Positions 23,883-37,275 are shown, numbered from the stretch's first letter. The stretch: 62,406 nucleotides of DNA from Nymphaea colorata (GCF_008831285.2 NW_022205077.1:1-62406), one strand, 5' to 3'. A program made the numbers and translations. Notes: a model not told the origin generated them from the letters alone.

Positions 23883-26800
23883 TCACTCATCAATATCGTG
23901 ACGTGATGCCTTTTTGCCTTTGTCAACAGATCCCTCCTATTTTTCAGATCTGAAGGGTTCCGTTAATTTGCTCTTCTCTTCTGTGTACATGCTCTCAGGC
24001 TTGTCTTTTCTTTTCTTCAGCTTGAAGACCGCCAGCAACACTCCAGCAGCAACGATCAGAATGCTTCCGATTATGATGAGGTAGAACCAGACGCTGAAAT
24101 CGTTGCAGTCAAAAGCACCGTCTGAGGAGCAGGTGTTGCACATGGCCGAACAGCTCTCGCAAGTGCTTCTTCCATTAAAATAGTATCCATCATCACAGAC
24201 ACAACTTCCAACGTCCTTTTGGTATATGTAATTGCAGGTGCATGCATCTCCATTTTGGATAAATAGTTGCTTGCATAGGCAGTAGCCTTGAACTAATTGC
24301 TGATCTATGGTGCATGGAGCTTGAGAGAGGGTGATGATGGCGCCAGTGCTGGTGGCGACTAAGAGGTCACCGTTTTAGTTGAAGGTAAGTGAAGCGATCG
24401 GGTCGATATTGTTGAGAATGAATGTATCGATGAGAGTGCCGTCCAAGGAATAGAATTAGACCGTCGATGGGTCCACAGCCACAGCATAGAGATTATTCTT
24501 GTAATCCACGCGTAGCTGTTAACTGTCCCCAACTTCTTTGACGTGTGACAACACCTGATGCCCAGTTGGCTTAATGTAAACAATTTTTCCATCCAAATTG
24601 GCAAGCAAGTTGCTTTCATCCAAGAAGGAAAGCTCAGTGATGGCCTTGTATGTCTGGGGAAGAGTTTGAATAACCAGAGTGTCAACATTCTGGATAAAGA
24701 GGGAGTTGTTGACGCAGCTGTAGGCAACCTGGGCGCCTGAAGGTGATAAGGCAAGGAAATTAATTTTGCAGTTAATGTTAAGGCTTTAGAGTTTGCAGGG
24801 TTTTGGTATTCTTGGACAATAATGGTGGTGCCAGTTATGGGAGTTTTCAAGTCGCCTGTGAATGCAATTTTATTGCAAGCGGGACAAGTGACAAAATTAG
24901 TGATGGTTGTGAAGATGTCAGTCTGTGCAGCGATTGGGTTGTTGGAGTTTGCCTCCACGTTGAGAGTTAGGCTTCGAGTATCGTCTGAATTGAGCTTGTT
25001 GAAAGCAGACACTACCATTCCATCAACGTCATCAGCAGATTCTAATCTTCCAGAATTAAAGGGTTGTTCTTCTTTGGTAAAGAGGACCTTTGAAAGCATG
25101 TTGATGTTTCTTACTTCAATAGCAGAGTTGAGATTTGTTTTGATTCCACTAATAATAACCTCGTTTGGATTGTTTGATTGCTTCAAGGTGAGGTTGGTTG
25201 CCTTATAAGGAAGAGGGTATGATTCTACCTTGGTCAGCTTATCAGTGATTAAATATTTTTCAAGAGATGTGCTGCCGTACCTGTTGACGACTATAAACTA
25301 TTTCGATGTGGGAGTGATGTGGAAGACACCGTCTGTAAATTACGAGCACTAGTTGTCGGGATTGTAGAAGTAACCTATTGAGATCAGAGGAGGAGAATTA
25401 AGGTCGAAGTAGGTTGCCCACTCAGTGCTTCCTTCTTAGAATTCAATGTGCAGCACGTTAGCGTCTGTTAGGAGGATGGTTTTGAGAGATCAGCCTCACC
25501 ATCATCAAAGTAAGGGAAAGTACCCTTATATTTGATGATTGAATTCTCATTTGTTAATATTCAAGGGAAACGAAGTGAGTGAGATCATCACCAACAGCTA
25601 AAAGCAGTCCTCCTTTCCTTGATTGAATTATGGAATAGACGCTATCAACAGGCAAGTTGAATGAAAGCTGCAGTTGCTTAAAGTTATAATCGTAGAAGGT
25701 AGATTGCGTTGAGGCTGGTTTGTGAAGATGATGATATCTTGGCGTAAGTTACTGATGCATGCACTTTGGGATCTTTGGTAAAGGTAGATACAAATACCAG
25801 TTTGCCACTGGCGTCGTCGTATCGGAAAATATATACAACATTACTATTTTTATCAGGATTCAAGAGAACATGGTTATTGTCCAACAAGTAATCGACTGTA
25901 TGTTAACATCCAGTGCAAGAGTGCAGAAACAGCAGTCAGTGTCTTTCCCACCATATTGTAAGCAGTCAACTCTTGCCCGTTGCTTCTTTGCACGATGAAT
26001 AGGATATCTTTGTTAGAAACGCAAAAATCAGCAACTCCTGCGATCTTTGGGTCAATGATGTCTTGATCGTTTCTGTCAAAGATCGTAAGAGGGCTTTCAA
26101 CACGATCACTTACCGTAAAGAGGAAATTATCCGCCAACAGTTAAGCCTTAAAGTATTGCCATCAGGCCCATAAATCTCTAAATTTTTGAAATTATGATTT
26201 CATCTATTTCATAGACTAGCCCCCTCACGATGTCTGGATTATCATAAGAGATACTAATACTAAGTACTTTTCTGAAGCAGTGACAAAGATAGAGCTAGGC
26301 TTGTATTTGAATGCTGATTAGAGATGGTCGTGCTCGTGATTTTGGATATCGTGCTCCAAGACCCTGCAGAGTAGATTATCTGCAGTATAAATGACGCTTT
26401 CTGATGCAACATAACCGCAATCATCCTTTCCAGCTCGAAATGAACTAAGGGCTGATATTCTCCTGCTACAACTTAGACTAAGCTTGAAGTGAACCTTTGG
26501 GAATTATTGGAAGCTCGTATCTAAGCAGGACATAAGTTGCTTGGTTGTTTTGATAGTTTGCAGTTACCATTCTCGATTTTAGCTCCCGAAGTTGCACTCA
26601 GGGACGGTGAAGTTGAATACATTCGAAATCTACGTTTAGCTTCCGTGGATTAGGTATATCGTGCCTCACCATCAATGCAAGGACCGCCAGCTGCAAAGTA
26701 AAACTCCTTGTCGTTGATCATACTTATGCCACTTCCGCCCTCAGTATCATCAGCAGTTAGGGGTTCCATGTATAAGTAGTATTTTCCAAGGATCGGGTGT

Positions 26801-27221
26801 GAAGACCCTAATGATCCTATCCTCTCCTGCATCTCCGTAGACGGCAGTCACTATTTTGCTTCCGTGAGCACCGAAATCAGGGACCCAGTTGGCCTTCTTC
26901 TGTTTGAACTCGAACGATGCAGACCTGGCATTTGAATGAACCTGGACTATATCGTTGTTGACTGGGTAAAGAAGGATATTGTTTGTTGATGAAAAAGGCA
27001 ATTGCTGGATTGGCGCTTGGGTGGCCTGCTTTATGCGTTGCAGCTCTTGATTATTGGAAACATTCAGCATGATAATAACGTCCTTCTGCTGGTAGGCAAT
27101 CTCAGTGGCAGTGAGGACCTGATTAGAGGCGGGTCAGTGACCGTAATGGTGGTGTTCGCAGATGGCGAAACTTAGATTGGGCCAGCACTGCTAGCACGAG
27201 GACAAGTAGATATATTTTCAT
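23883..27221 (-). CDS. Large type I membrane protein, extracellular
   Basis: The protein of about 1,100 residues starts with a clean signal peptide, MKIYLLVLVLAVLAQS. A long extracellular part full of short beta strands follows, with recurring motifs such as RIIRVFTPDPWKILL, NKDILFIVQRSNGQELTAYN and VYIFRYDDASGKLVFVS, which suggests a beta-propeller or similar repeat fold. A cysteine-rich stem comes next (CNNYIYQKDVGSCVCDDGYYFNG, CESCSAMCNTCSSDG), then one transmembrane segment FYLIIIGSILIVAAGVLLAVF and a short basic cytoplasmic tail ending HDIDE. Many one-base steps interrupt the middle. It could be a surface or adhesion receptor; no named family is certain. Confidence 0.65.
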
Positions 27222-27360
27222 ATTGATAATATCTATGAATTATCATGAATTAGATTTATGATCAACGTAGCATTCGTTTATCATCCATAGAATTTATGGC
27301 CTCCCCAAAATAGCACTGCTTGGTGTTAGTCGCAATTAATTATATAAAAATCTTGAGGAA

Positions 27361-27882
27361 TGGTGTTTTACGGAATTAAAGCCAACGTAGATGCAGAGTT
27401 TCAGAAATTAGAGGAAGAAATCAGCGTCCTGATGCAAAAGAGGTAGGATATAAACCAGAATAACCTCACTACGCTGCACAAGGAGTTCGGATTATCAACG
27501 CTCGCCAATGGGGCGGGCCGCATCTTCACCCAAAGCATACTCTCCAGCCAGTACGTGCTCGGCTGCATTGGGGACTACTTCAAGCGGGAGTGGGTGCAGC
27601 CAGCTCTCCATGGCCTTTCTCCATCATCAGCGAATATCAAAAATTGCCAGTGGCAGCCACATAAATAAAATGCGCTTTAGCCAAAAGGTTCTCGTTGAGC
27701 AGCGGTTAACTGCAGTTATGCTTGCAACATCGATCGTATCCGCCAGCAATTTAACTACGAAGCCTTTAGGGTTGCTAGTTGCATCAGGAAGAGTTATGGC
27801 AACGTTCGGAGGCCTTTCCTTCATATTGCTGCCTTAGTTGGGAAAAAATATGGCAGATGCATTCTTACCCCATATTTCGTGA
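27361..27882 (+). CDS. Hypothetical protein, helical
   Basis: A gene of about 174 codons begins MVFYGIKANVDAEFQKLEEE and continues LTTLHKEFGLSTLANGAGRIF. One frame step near 27612 leads into a moderately hydrophobic C-terminus, LTAVMLATSIVSASNLTTKPL and VASGRVMATFGGLSFILLP, ending LPHIS and TGA. The C-terminal segments could be membrane associated. I recognise no family. It is 140 bp from the divergent start of the membrane-protein gene and 80 bp from the NAE1 gene. Confidence 0.5.
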
Positions 27883-27962
27883 TAATCATCAACTTATTCA
27901 TATTGGTTGTTAATTAAGTTATGAAATGAGGAGGTGCCTCCAAGAGCTAATTATAATATCAT

Positions 27963-29504
27963 ATGAAGGTGAATAAATACGATCGCCAGATCCGCCTCTG
28001 GGGACAGAACGGACAGAAGAGACTAGGCGAGGCAAGAGTAGCCCTCTTAGGAGCATCAGGAGCAGGCGTCGAAGCACTCAAGAACCTTGTCCTGCCAGGA
28101 GTCGGCCACATCTAAGTCTGGGCCGAGGGAAATGTCGAGCTAGAAGATCTCGCAACTTGCTTCTTCTACGCTCCAGAAGATGTGGGCACGCCCAGGGCAC
28201 AAGCGCTCATTCACAATTTGGTTGAGATGAACCCAGATGACGTGCAGGGGAAGGCTTACATATGCGATCCGCTTGAATTAATAAGGGATGCCGAAAGACT
28301 GAGGGAGTACAGTCTGCTCATCTGCGGAGACTTGCGGTAGAGTGCAAACAGGGAAATTTCTCGTGTCTGTTTCTAGCTCAGCATCCCAGTGGTGTTTATC
28401 ACGGTGGCTGGATTCTACGTGTATGTGCGCAACCAGCAGCGCCTGCACTTCGTGGAGAGCGAAAACACCACCTCCAAGAAGTACTACATGCGCCTGCATG
28501 ACCCCTTCCCCGCATTGAAGGAGCACGCCAGCCAGTGGAACATCGAGTAGCTGGTCGCCAAGCTTGCCCCACTCGAAACCAAAGAGGAACGCCTTCCAAT
28601 CCTAGACCAGATACGCTATATTCCCTATCCCATCATCCTCCTACAGGTCTATGCAGGCCTCCCCAAGGACAAGCGAAGCAAACAGCATGTCCTGGATAAG
28701 ATCAAGGAGTACTCGCTGGTGATAGGCGAGGACCACCGCGAGAGCTTTACGGAGGCAGCTGGAAGAACCTTAGACCTCTACCAGTCTGCGGACAACTACC
28801 TGCCTGACATTTCCATCTTTGAGAACCCGCATGTGGCATCAGCCACTGCCGACTCCCCAGCTGTGCTACAGTTCCTGAAGGCATGCGGGCACTTCTACAA
28901 GACCACTGGCGGACTGCCCCAGCCCACCCAGCTGCCCGATATGCACACCTCCACCCGCATCTACCTGGACCTGAAGCAGGTCTATAAGCAGGAGCACGAA
29001 CTGGATGTCACCAGACTACAGGCCATCCTGCTGGAGCTGACTGGAGCCAACAAACTCACCAGCAGCGAAATCTCCTATTTTGTTGACAACCTGGCCTCCC
29101 TGCAGGTTATCGAGTTTGCAGAGTACCGCAAAGAGCTATAGCATGTGGAAAACCCCAATCTACCGTGGGAAGCACCCGAGTGGAGGAGGATTCTTTTAGC
29201 ACTGAGAGCTTACAAGTTATTTGAGGATCGAGAAAATAGGCCTCCCAAGCAGCAGGACCTGGAGTCTGTGCGTTAATTGGCAGAGTCCATAAAGAAGGAT
29301 TACGGCTTCGAGGAGCTAGAGGACGAACGCTACCTGAAGGAGGTGTGCAGGGTGTAGGGGAAGACAACCATAAGCCTATGCTCGATCGGAGGAGCAGTGG
29401 CCGGCCAGGAAGCGATAAAGTTGATCACTCGCTGTTTCACTCCCGTCAAGAACGGCTACCTTTTCTCGGGGGTGCACTCGGTGGGGTACTCGGTCAACCT
29501 CTGA
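27963..29504 (+). CDS. NAE1: NEDD8-activating enzyme E1 regulatory subunit
   Basis: This is the APP-BP1/ULA1 half of the heterodimeric E1 that activates NEDD8 for cullin modification. It is one uninterrupted frame of 513 residues with no intron: MKVNKYDRQIRLWGQNGQ, the adenylation-fold start ALLGASGAGVEALKNLVLPG, VVFITVAGFYVYVR, SPAVLQFLKA, and the family-specific end CSIGGAVAGQEAIKLI and YLFSGVHSVGYSVNL. As usual for this subunit there is no catalytic cysteine domain, so it must pair with a UBA3-type partner encoded elsewhere. Five or more in-frame TAG codons read as Gln, as in VCRVQGKTT. It is the cleanest gene in the window. Confidence 0.95.
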
Positions 29505-29557
29505 TGCTGCATCATTATCATCATCTTAATCAAAATTTTCTCATTATAGAAAGATAT

Positions 29558-31058
29558 ATGGAGGACAGCATTCTGTCGATCAGTAAGGATATGTTCGTCT
29601 CCATCAAGAAGGAGAACATCAACAACTACTACGAGGTCATCGCCAAAGTACGCACCGCTTCACTCAGGAGCTGGGAAAGGGAGCCTTCGGTACCGTCTAC
29701 AAGGGGAGGCTGAAAGGCACGGAGGGACCCTGGCGAGCCATAAAGAAGATCCCTAAGTCGGCCATCAAAGACTCAGCTATGCTGCTGAATGAAATCGAGA
29801 TCTCAATCGGCCTGGACAATCCCAACATCGTGAAGCTCTATGAGATCTATGAGTTTAACCAATCAGTCTATCTTGTTTCAGAGTAAGCGTTTCTCTATAC
29901 AGTCTGTGCTCTGGAGGTGAACTCTTCGACCGGTTGGACCAGCACGGAAGTCTAAGCGAGAAAGACGCCAGAGTGATTTTCTTGCAAATGGTGGAGGCCA
30001 TTAACTACCTCCACCTTTTGAAGATAGCCCACCGCGATCTCAAACCCGAGAACTTCCTCTTCCTCAGCCAGGACTCCAATAACATTAAACTCATCGACTT
30101 CGGCCTAGCGGTTAGGTGGGAAAATTCACTGAGGACAGAACTCAAACAAAAGAATGACCGCAAAATTGTTGGAACGGTAACTCGCCACCCATTCAGTCAT
30201 ATTACCTCGCGCCAGAGATCCTGAACTACGATTATGATGAGCGCTGCGATATATGGTCGCTGGGAGTAATTCTCTACATCCTACTTTCCGCTGCTCCTCC
30301 GTTCGATGGCGAAAACGATAAAGATATTCTGAAGTGCGTCAAGAGCATGAAATACACGTTCGATAGTACCTAAGCACTTATCAAGTCCCCGAACTTAAAA
30401 GCGTGAGCAAGTAGGCTAAGGATCTGATCACCCGCATCCTCAAACCGGCAGACCAAAGACTTACCATAAAGGATATTTTCGCCCACCCATGGATGACGGG
30501 CTCTGTCCCCACAGACACCCTCAAGCTCAGCTTCAGAAAAATGAACGAATTCAGCAAATTCTCCAAGGTATCCGCCTTTTCATTTAGTTGAAAAAACTAA
30601 CTGCGACCTTCGTGGCGTCTCAGATGTCCGAGAAGGAGGTGGAGAAGCTGGGCGAGCTGTTCCGGAAGCTGGACCTCAACCATGACGGCTTCATCGAGAT
30701 GTATGAGCTGAAGGCAGCGCTGGCCTAGTAGAACTCCTTCCTGGAAATGAAGTAGCTGCGTGCCCTGATGGACTCAATCGATATCGACAAGAACGGCCGC
30801 ATCAACTACACCTAATTCTTGGCCTCTTCTTTGGCCAAGGAGGACCTCTTCAAGACTAGCAACATCCAGAAGCTCTTCAAGCTGTTGGACAAGGACGGCA
30901 ACGGAGAGATCGATCGCGAGGAGCTGAGATCGTTGTTCAGCGACTCCAACGTTGAGCAGATCAACGGCAAGAGCATCGAGGATATCATCAAGCAGTGCGA
31001 CAAGGACAAGTCAGGCACCATCAGTTTCGAGGAGTTCAAGCAGGCCATCCAGCAATGA
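29558..31058 (+). CDS. Calcium-dependent protein kinase (CDPK)
   Basis: A kinase domain is joined to four EF hands, as in plant and alveolate CDPKs. Kinase motifs are [34 protein letters not shown] and [11 protein letters not shown]. The EF-hand loops are [36 protein letters not shown] and [12 protein letters not shown], all with the expected acidic and glycine positions. Five introns of exactly 20 nt, at 29648-29667, 29883-29902, 30177-30196, 30366-30385 and 30568-30587, splice to an uninterrupted 466-residue protein. The N-terminus [11 protein letters not shown] lacks a myristoylation glycine. Activity should be switched by calcium binding to the EF hands, as known for this family. Confidence 0.95.
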
Positions 31059-31193
31059 TCTCCCAAAATACATCACTCACCTTATCATACCCGCCATTCG
31101 TTAGGTTATGGGCCACAGGGGGAGGGTTAGGGTGCTGACTATTATATTTACTATATAGAAAAGCAAGTTTCTAAAGAATATTTAAATAATCCA

Positions 31194-33390
31194 ATGAAAG
31201 TAAAATAGCTTAGAAGCCCAAAGATGCTCAAAACTGCTAAGCGAGCCAGCGAGGCCGACCACGAAAACTTAAGGACTAAGGTCTGCATCCCGAAGAACGA
31301 GGAGGAATATCTGTCACCCATGCACATCAAGCTCCCTAAGAGTAAAGCCCGCGGCCGCAAAGAGCAGAAAAGCAGTAAAAACAGTACAGAGTTCGAGGAA
31401 AAGACAACCAAGCGCAAATAAAGAAAGAAACCGATGCAGGAGACAAACTTAGGCAGTGTTCTCAACGATAATATTGAACTTCTGGCAACAGTCAAAGAAG
31501 ACAAGGCGATGCTGAAGCTAAAGTCAAAGACCAATGATAAAACCTTCAGAAACTCCACCAAGAACCATCATTCGACCAAATAAGTAAGATACTAGTTTAC
31601 AGAGTCAGATTCACTGAAAATCCAATCGAAAATAAATCAGTCCCATAAAAAGAATAGCTGCTCCGGTGTGAGCATCCCCCAAGAATAGTACATGTTCATC
31701 GGCGATGAGTTTTACCTCATCAACAACTACTACCCCACCAAGCGGCTGCTCAATACCTTCAGAGACATCTGCACCCAATAGAACAGCAATGAAACCAAGT
31801 TTATCACCCAGGATAAGAGCTAGAAGGTGAGCAAGCAGAAGATCGACCTCAAGCGGAACAACATCTTCATGGCCGCCAGGAAGGAGATCGAGATGAAGAA
31901 CAAAGTGCAGAAAGCAGTGGTGATCCAGCGCTGGTGGAGGAGGATGATCGCCAAGCACGACCTGCACTTCCAAAGGACCAACCCTGAAATGATGGCCATC
32001 CACAACGTCAGCCCCATCAAGGACGGCTACGACTCCTTCGACGACATCAACTCCATCACTCCCATCAAGCCCTACCTCGAAGATGCCAACCAGGAGGACA
32101 AAGTACTGTCCCCTAGCACTCCTCCCAAGAAGTCCAGCCAGTAGTCGGTGGAGATCGTGAGCTTTAACTCCACTGAGATGATGGAGGAGAAGCCCAAGAA
32201 GATAGAGTTCAAGCAGGAAGATATCTCCAAGATGATCGGATCCTACAAGTTGCCGCAGAATGGCGAGGTCGACCACAGCGAGAACTAAGCCATCTTCAGC
32301 AACTACCACAAGTTCAGGATGAATGACTCCGAACACTACCACTCGGAGTCGGAAGAATCATCGGAAAGCTTGCCCTCTCCGCGCAAGGATGACTCCTATC
32401 CCAGTCCCACAAAATAGCCCCTCTTCCACGATAAGGAACCCAATTTCGAAATTCTCAGAGGTACATCCGCCATAACCTAGAGTTCCATGAGGCAGCCAAG
32501 GTAAAGGAGCTGATCGATCACAGGATTCTGTTCCAGAAGGGCCAAGCAAGGCCATCAGAGAGGGCAGGGAAGGTGGGCATCAGCACCAGCATCCTCTCCA
32601 TCCACAACATGCTGATCAACTTCTTCCACTTCTACATCAACAAATACAGAGACGAGTTTCTCAGCCTCATCAACATGCCCTACGGATACAGCATTGGCTC
32701 CCGACTGAGAGCCCTCTCTGGATAGCCTCTCCCCGAAGAACTAGAGGAGGACGAGTCAGGCATCCTCTATGGACTAAAGGACATTATCGATGATGAAAAA
32801 TTGGAAGAATACTTTAAATATGTGGAACTAAGATAGAACAAGATGAATAATTCCTTCTCTAAGGCCAATTTCTAGCTTGAAAAGATCCACTTCAAGGCAG
32901 TCCTCGACTACTTCAACCAATAACTCAACGAATACCGACCCTACAAGCAAATAAGTACTAATTAATCTATTCAGGCGGAGTCCCCTATCCGTGGAATCAT
33001 TCCTATAAAGCCCTTACTTTTTATTTCGTCACTGAAGAAAATATTGCTGAAGTGTTCGAAAAGGCCGAGTTGAAGGTCCTGAAGTCAACTTCCATCCTCT
33101 GCGGAATAATAATTCCCTAGCTATAAAAGCATCATGGGCCTAGTAGATGCGAGAGCATTGAGGGCTTCATGTAGCAATACCAGAAGGACAACTACGGGCT
33201 CATCCTCGAGCACAACGAGGCCAAATAGGTGAAGCTAATCCACGATGAAGTGAAAAGCGAAGCATTCGAACATGATTTCGAAATGTTTAGCTGCGTACTT
33301 CTGGAGGTGGCAAATGAAGTCATGAGGGAACTAGTCCTCGAAACTGTATTAGAGTTTCCGGGATACAACTTCCAATCACTCATTTATTGA
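31194..33390 (+). CDS. IQ-motif protein, about 718 aa
   Basis: Two 20-nt introns at 32461-32480 and 32955-32974 give a continuous frame of 718 residues. The N-terminal 150 residues are basic and disordered. An IQ calmodulin-binding motif, VVIQRWWRRMIAKH, stands near residue 245, followed by an acidic, serine-rich linker (HYHSESEESSESLPSP). The C-terminal third is folded and helical, with FHFYINKYRDEFLSLINMPYG and EVANEVMRELVLETVLEF. The latter resembles C-terminal parts of large ciliate IQ proteins, but I cannot assign a family. Calmodulin binding is inferred from the motif. The CDPK gene lies 135 bp upstream on the same strand. Confidence 0.75.
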
Positions 33391-33437
33391 TATTTTATGG
33401 TTTACTACTGCCCAAATACTCATAATTATGAGGATGA

Positions 33438-34379
33438 TCAGAGTTCCGGGAAGTAAGGATACTCGCAAATGGAACAGGTGTTTCCTCTTTTGACCTTGAT
33501 GTAGCCATTGTTGCCCCACTGCGCTCCCCAGGAGTTCTTGACTAGCCAGTATTCACTAGTAGCTCCCACTACTAGCACTCCGTGGTTCACTTCGTTTCCG
33601 CACTCATCGTATACTCCGTCCTTGTAGAGTGACCATAGTACGGCATCAACTGCGACAGAAACAGGCCCGTTTCTGAGAGCACCGTATAGGCCAGTGCAGG
33701 TTATCGCCTTCGAGTAGCCAGCCATCTTGAAAGGTCCAGTTGTTTTCTTGCAGTTCTGGTCTTTGGCAATATAGGGATAACTTGATTCAGAGTTCACACC
33801 TTTGTCTTTTATATAGTGGTAAGTGTATTCAAGCTCACCTCCGTGGCATCCTTTGTTTCCGTAGGTATTGGAGCAATCTACCAATTGCTGTTCTGAGAAT
33901 TATTGGTTGATCCCCTTGATGAGATAGGCACTTTCAAGGGCACCAACCACGCAAAAGGCCCAGCAGGATGCACACATGCCTTGATTCTTAACTCGGGTCA
34001 CTTTCCCCTCAGCTCGCCAGTCAATATCTCTCTCAAATTAGGTTACTGCTGTTTATACGATCACAGAGTCAGCTGATGAGTGCTCCACTCTTAGTCCGAG
34101 GTACATCTATTTGAATTCTTGCTGGGTGAGGTCAGCAAAGTGGTTGATTTACATCTGGTAACTTGTATCTTGCTTGGCATTATGCTGATCTACCTTTGCT
34201 TTGTTCATCATATAGATGTGCCTTCTAAAATTTTCTTCCTAGGGCTTGTAAACCTTCCCAAACCTGCTCTTAAAGGCTTCGAAGTCATTATCTATCTAAC
34301 CCGTGCTCTGGTATATGCCTACAGCCGTAAGGATAAGTACGGTGGCAATGGCCACACTTAATAGAATTTTAATTGACAT
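33438..34379 (-). CDS. Papain-family cysteine protease (cathepsin L-like)
   Basis: This is a full 313-residue C1A protease precursor in one frame without introns. It starts with a signal sequence, [21 protein letters not shown]. The prodomain shows an ERFNIN-like stretch ([19 protein letters not shown]) and [11 protein letters not shown]. The mature enzyme has the catalytic Cys in [26 protein letters not shown], the His in VNHGVLVVG and the Asn in [12 protein letters not shown]. All catalytic residues are present. It is probably targeted to food vacuoles or lysosomes, as other ciliate cathepsins are. The gene converges with the IQ-protein gene, 47 bp apart. Confidence 0.95.
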
Positions 34380-34433
34380 TTATAATAATTATACCTCGCT
34401 TGCAATATCAAGCTCAATAAGAGATGTAGGGTA

Positions 34434-35365
34434 ATATCTACGCATCTTTTGACCAGTTCATAGCCAAATACTAAAAGGCGCCTTCTGCTGCCACCCGAAG
34501 TATTACCTCTCAGAGGATATCTAACATCCTAAGCGCACTCATTTCTGACAACTTTCCTGAATCATCGGCAGCATTCGATAATGAGTATTTCAGAGAAATT
34601 TTACTGCAGGTGGCAGAGACAATTATCAATGTGGTATACCGCAAACAGCAAAATTTTGTAAACATTGATCAAATCGTTACCTATGCCAACATCATCCAAT
34701 ACATCACTCACTGCAGCACCATAGAATTACCGTAAATCATAAAGGTTAAGATGGAAAAATACTTCTATTCATTGATCTATTTGCAAAATTGCCTGAAGAT
34801 AAAAACAATCCACAATGATTCTCTAAATTCAGCCACCATTTCAAGTTTCTATAAGAGTGTCTACATCAATGCATTTTAGTTTCGATATAGAGAACTCATG
34901 AGACATTTCGGTATTGTCGAAAGGGGTATTTTCCTTGCAATGATTTTACTTAGAGATGCGGTAGAGAAAGATTAATACGATCTGTAAAGGTATGAGAGCA
35001 ATGTCACTTCATAATGGATAACTCTATCTCTAATATATTTCATTCTTGCCTCCAAGTATGAGCCATGAAGCAAATCCCAGTCCTTTCAAAAATTTTACAA
35101 AAGTATCACAGCACTAAAATATATGAATATGCCTTCCGGAAGATAGATGGAAACTAGTTATGCCATTTCTACAACAATTTTGTGGTTGAACGCATCAAAA
35201 AAGTATAGAGCTATGAGGTGGATAAGATGATTGACGAAACCACAGTCGAACATGAAATAGTCGCCAGCCTGCTGGGTAAATTAATCGATATGTAGTAATC
35301 CCAATCCAAAGTGAAAATAACACTGTTCTAGACAACTGCATCTTCTCATCCTCTGGGAGCCTTGA
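34434..35365 (+). CDS. Cyclin-like candidate
   Basis: The first 200 or so codons are one open frame, MQGNIYASFDQFIAKYQKAP to ITLSLIYFILASKYEP, mostly helical. The segment SQWITLSLIYFILASKYEP looks like the centre of a cyclin fold, where Ala-x-Lys-Tyr/Phe-Glu is typical. After a frame step near 35070 it continues with KIYEYAFRKIDGNQLCHFYN and KVQSYEVDKMIDETTVEHEI. The end is uncertain, since the gene converges with the Grc3 gene whose stop is at 35408. I rate the cyclin idea as possible only; a general helical protein is the alternative. Confidence 0.5.
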
Positions 35366-35407
35366 TTATTAGCTTAACTTATATCTCGCAATTGAATACA
35401 ATATATA

Positions 35408-37105
35408 TCACGAAACTTTAGAAGGGTTATTTCTAACCCCCTTGCTGCCTAGTCCCTTCGCTGTCACCATTATGAAGTTCAGTCTACCGTACCTGAGTTC
35501 CAAATCAAGCAGTTGCTTTTCGTTCAAGTGGTAGAATCCTTTCTAGAAGTCCATTCCCTCGTTAACGATACCGATCGTGCCCTCACTGCTCTTCTTGTAG
35601 TATATTTTTCCTTGGAAGCCGAATCCCAGCCCACTAACTTCAAACAAAGTCGAGGAGGATTCATACGTTGCACTACTGGAAAGCTTTGTCTGGTCTTCAT
35701 CGATCATCTTTCCGAGGATCACGAGCCTCATGTCAACACTTTCTTCAGCATTAAGTTTGCGGTATGATACCACCTACTGTCCTTACATTTCCTCTTTTCC
35801 GTGGCGACTTTGCTCGTAAATGTCGATTCCGATTCTTTCCTTTGAGACCAGTTGAGGATTTGGATGGAAAAGTTTGCTCGATTACTTGATTAAATTAATA
35901 AGATCAACAATGCTTCTAACTTGAGTGTTTGCTTCTTAGAACATTTTTTCGAACCTGGCTTGACTTTTTTTGTTGAGGCTATGAGGGTTTTCATAGTAAT
36001 AAATAGCAGTACTGGATGGAGATTACTTGCGTTCTGCTCCGTTGCTGATGTACAATCTATTGACATACTTTCCTGATTTAAAGTTATGGAGGACGTTGCT
36101 AAGCTGATACCTTTCTCCCGAGTTGGCTTGTAACGCAAGGATTGACTTTGGCTTTACGATCTGGTATATTTCATAAAGCAAGAACTATCCAAGGCCAGTT
36201 AAGTATCCCATAGTGTTGACGATAAGCTTCTTAGTGAACCATTTCTCGTTGTAGTAGTCGAAGAAATATCTAATGGCCCTAAGATATGTCTGCAGGTTGT
36301 TGAGGGGAGTCAGTTCTCCAATCCAGATTTTCTTTGACTCAAAACAAGAAGAAGAAAGACTGACACAGCCTTCAAGACAGCTGTTTCGGCCGATATCACA
36401 GTCCAGTAATACGCAGTCACTGCCCTGAGATTGGAGCAGGTACTAGGCAAGAGTGCTCTTTCCTGTATTCTTAACTCCCACGATCATTAGGGAGTCATTT
36501 TGTTCTATGCATTTGGGAAGGTTGGCCCAAGGCTAGGTTGTCTCTTCCACTTGGATCTTCGATGAGGAGCGTATTAAGGTTTATCGTTTGAGGTTCAGCA
36601 TAGATTTAGTGATCTTTTGCTGCCCTTCGATTGATAATTTTCTAAAATAATGATCGAACTTTATCGATGCATCGATTTTTCGATTGATCTGAAAGATAAA
36701 TGAATTCGCTGAGGAGAATACGGTATGCTCTAGGCCATTGATGATGAAATAGTCGTGATCATTGATGACGCTGATTTCACAATGGTTTCGTTAGTTTTCC
36801 TTTCTTGTTTTATAGAATTTCCCCACTTCAACAATTAGGTAAAATTCTTCATCATTAATCCTAATATTCCTGCTGTCCTTCTCATCCCCTTTCTCTTCTA
36901 TGATAGCTTCAGGCTTGGGGAGCGATATTTCAGCGACATTCTATTCTATTTCACCATTGATCCTTTCAGATTTCTCTGAGACTAGGTCAATAAGTTCGTC
37001 CTGGAATGAGAAATTCTGGAGGCTTTGGTTTTTCCTTCTCAATTTGGCCCTTTCCCGCTTCTGGATCTTCTTTTCCTTGGGGGTGAGTGGTTTGTTGATT
37101 TACAT
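35408..37105 (-). CDS. Grc3/NOL9-like polynucleotide 5'-hydroxyl kinase
   Basis: Enzymes of the CLP1/Grc3 group phosphorylate RNA 5'-OH ends; NOL9/Grc3 acts in ITS2 removal during pre-rRNA processing. The P-loop is MIVGVKNTGKSTLAQYLL, followed by LLDCDIGRNSCLEGCVSLS, which holds the Asp-x-Asp-x-Gly motif, and LIVNTMGYLTGLGQFLLYEI, the family's conserved NTxGW-like site. The N-terminus is strongly basic (TPKEKKIQKRERAKLRRKN), fitting nucleolar targeting. The C-terminal domain ends RNNPSKVS. One or more frame steps occur near 36580 and 35890. With RCL1 this gives two rRNA-processing factors on the chromosome, which is probably chance. Confidence 0.8.
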
Positions 37106-37275
37106 TAATTATTAATAACTGCTGATCAAAAAGACCGGAAATCGAGAAGCATACGCAATGATGATATTTATTTTTAGACTAAAAAAAATTTCTATTGTTC
37201 TAACCGGGGAAATGGAAAAGAAAATCGTTATAAATAATAGAATTAATTTAGGATTTGTTATAATAATTCGAAAAC

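Noticed and set aside
31611-32342. A 243-residue minus-strand open frame
   Set aside because: It lies opposite the IQ-motif gene, which splices to one clean frame and has a recognisable motif.
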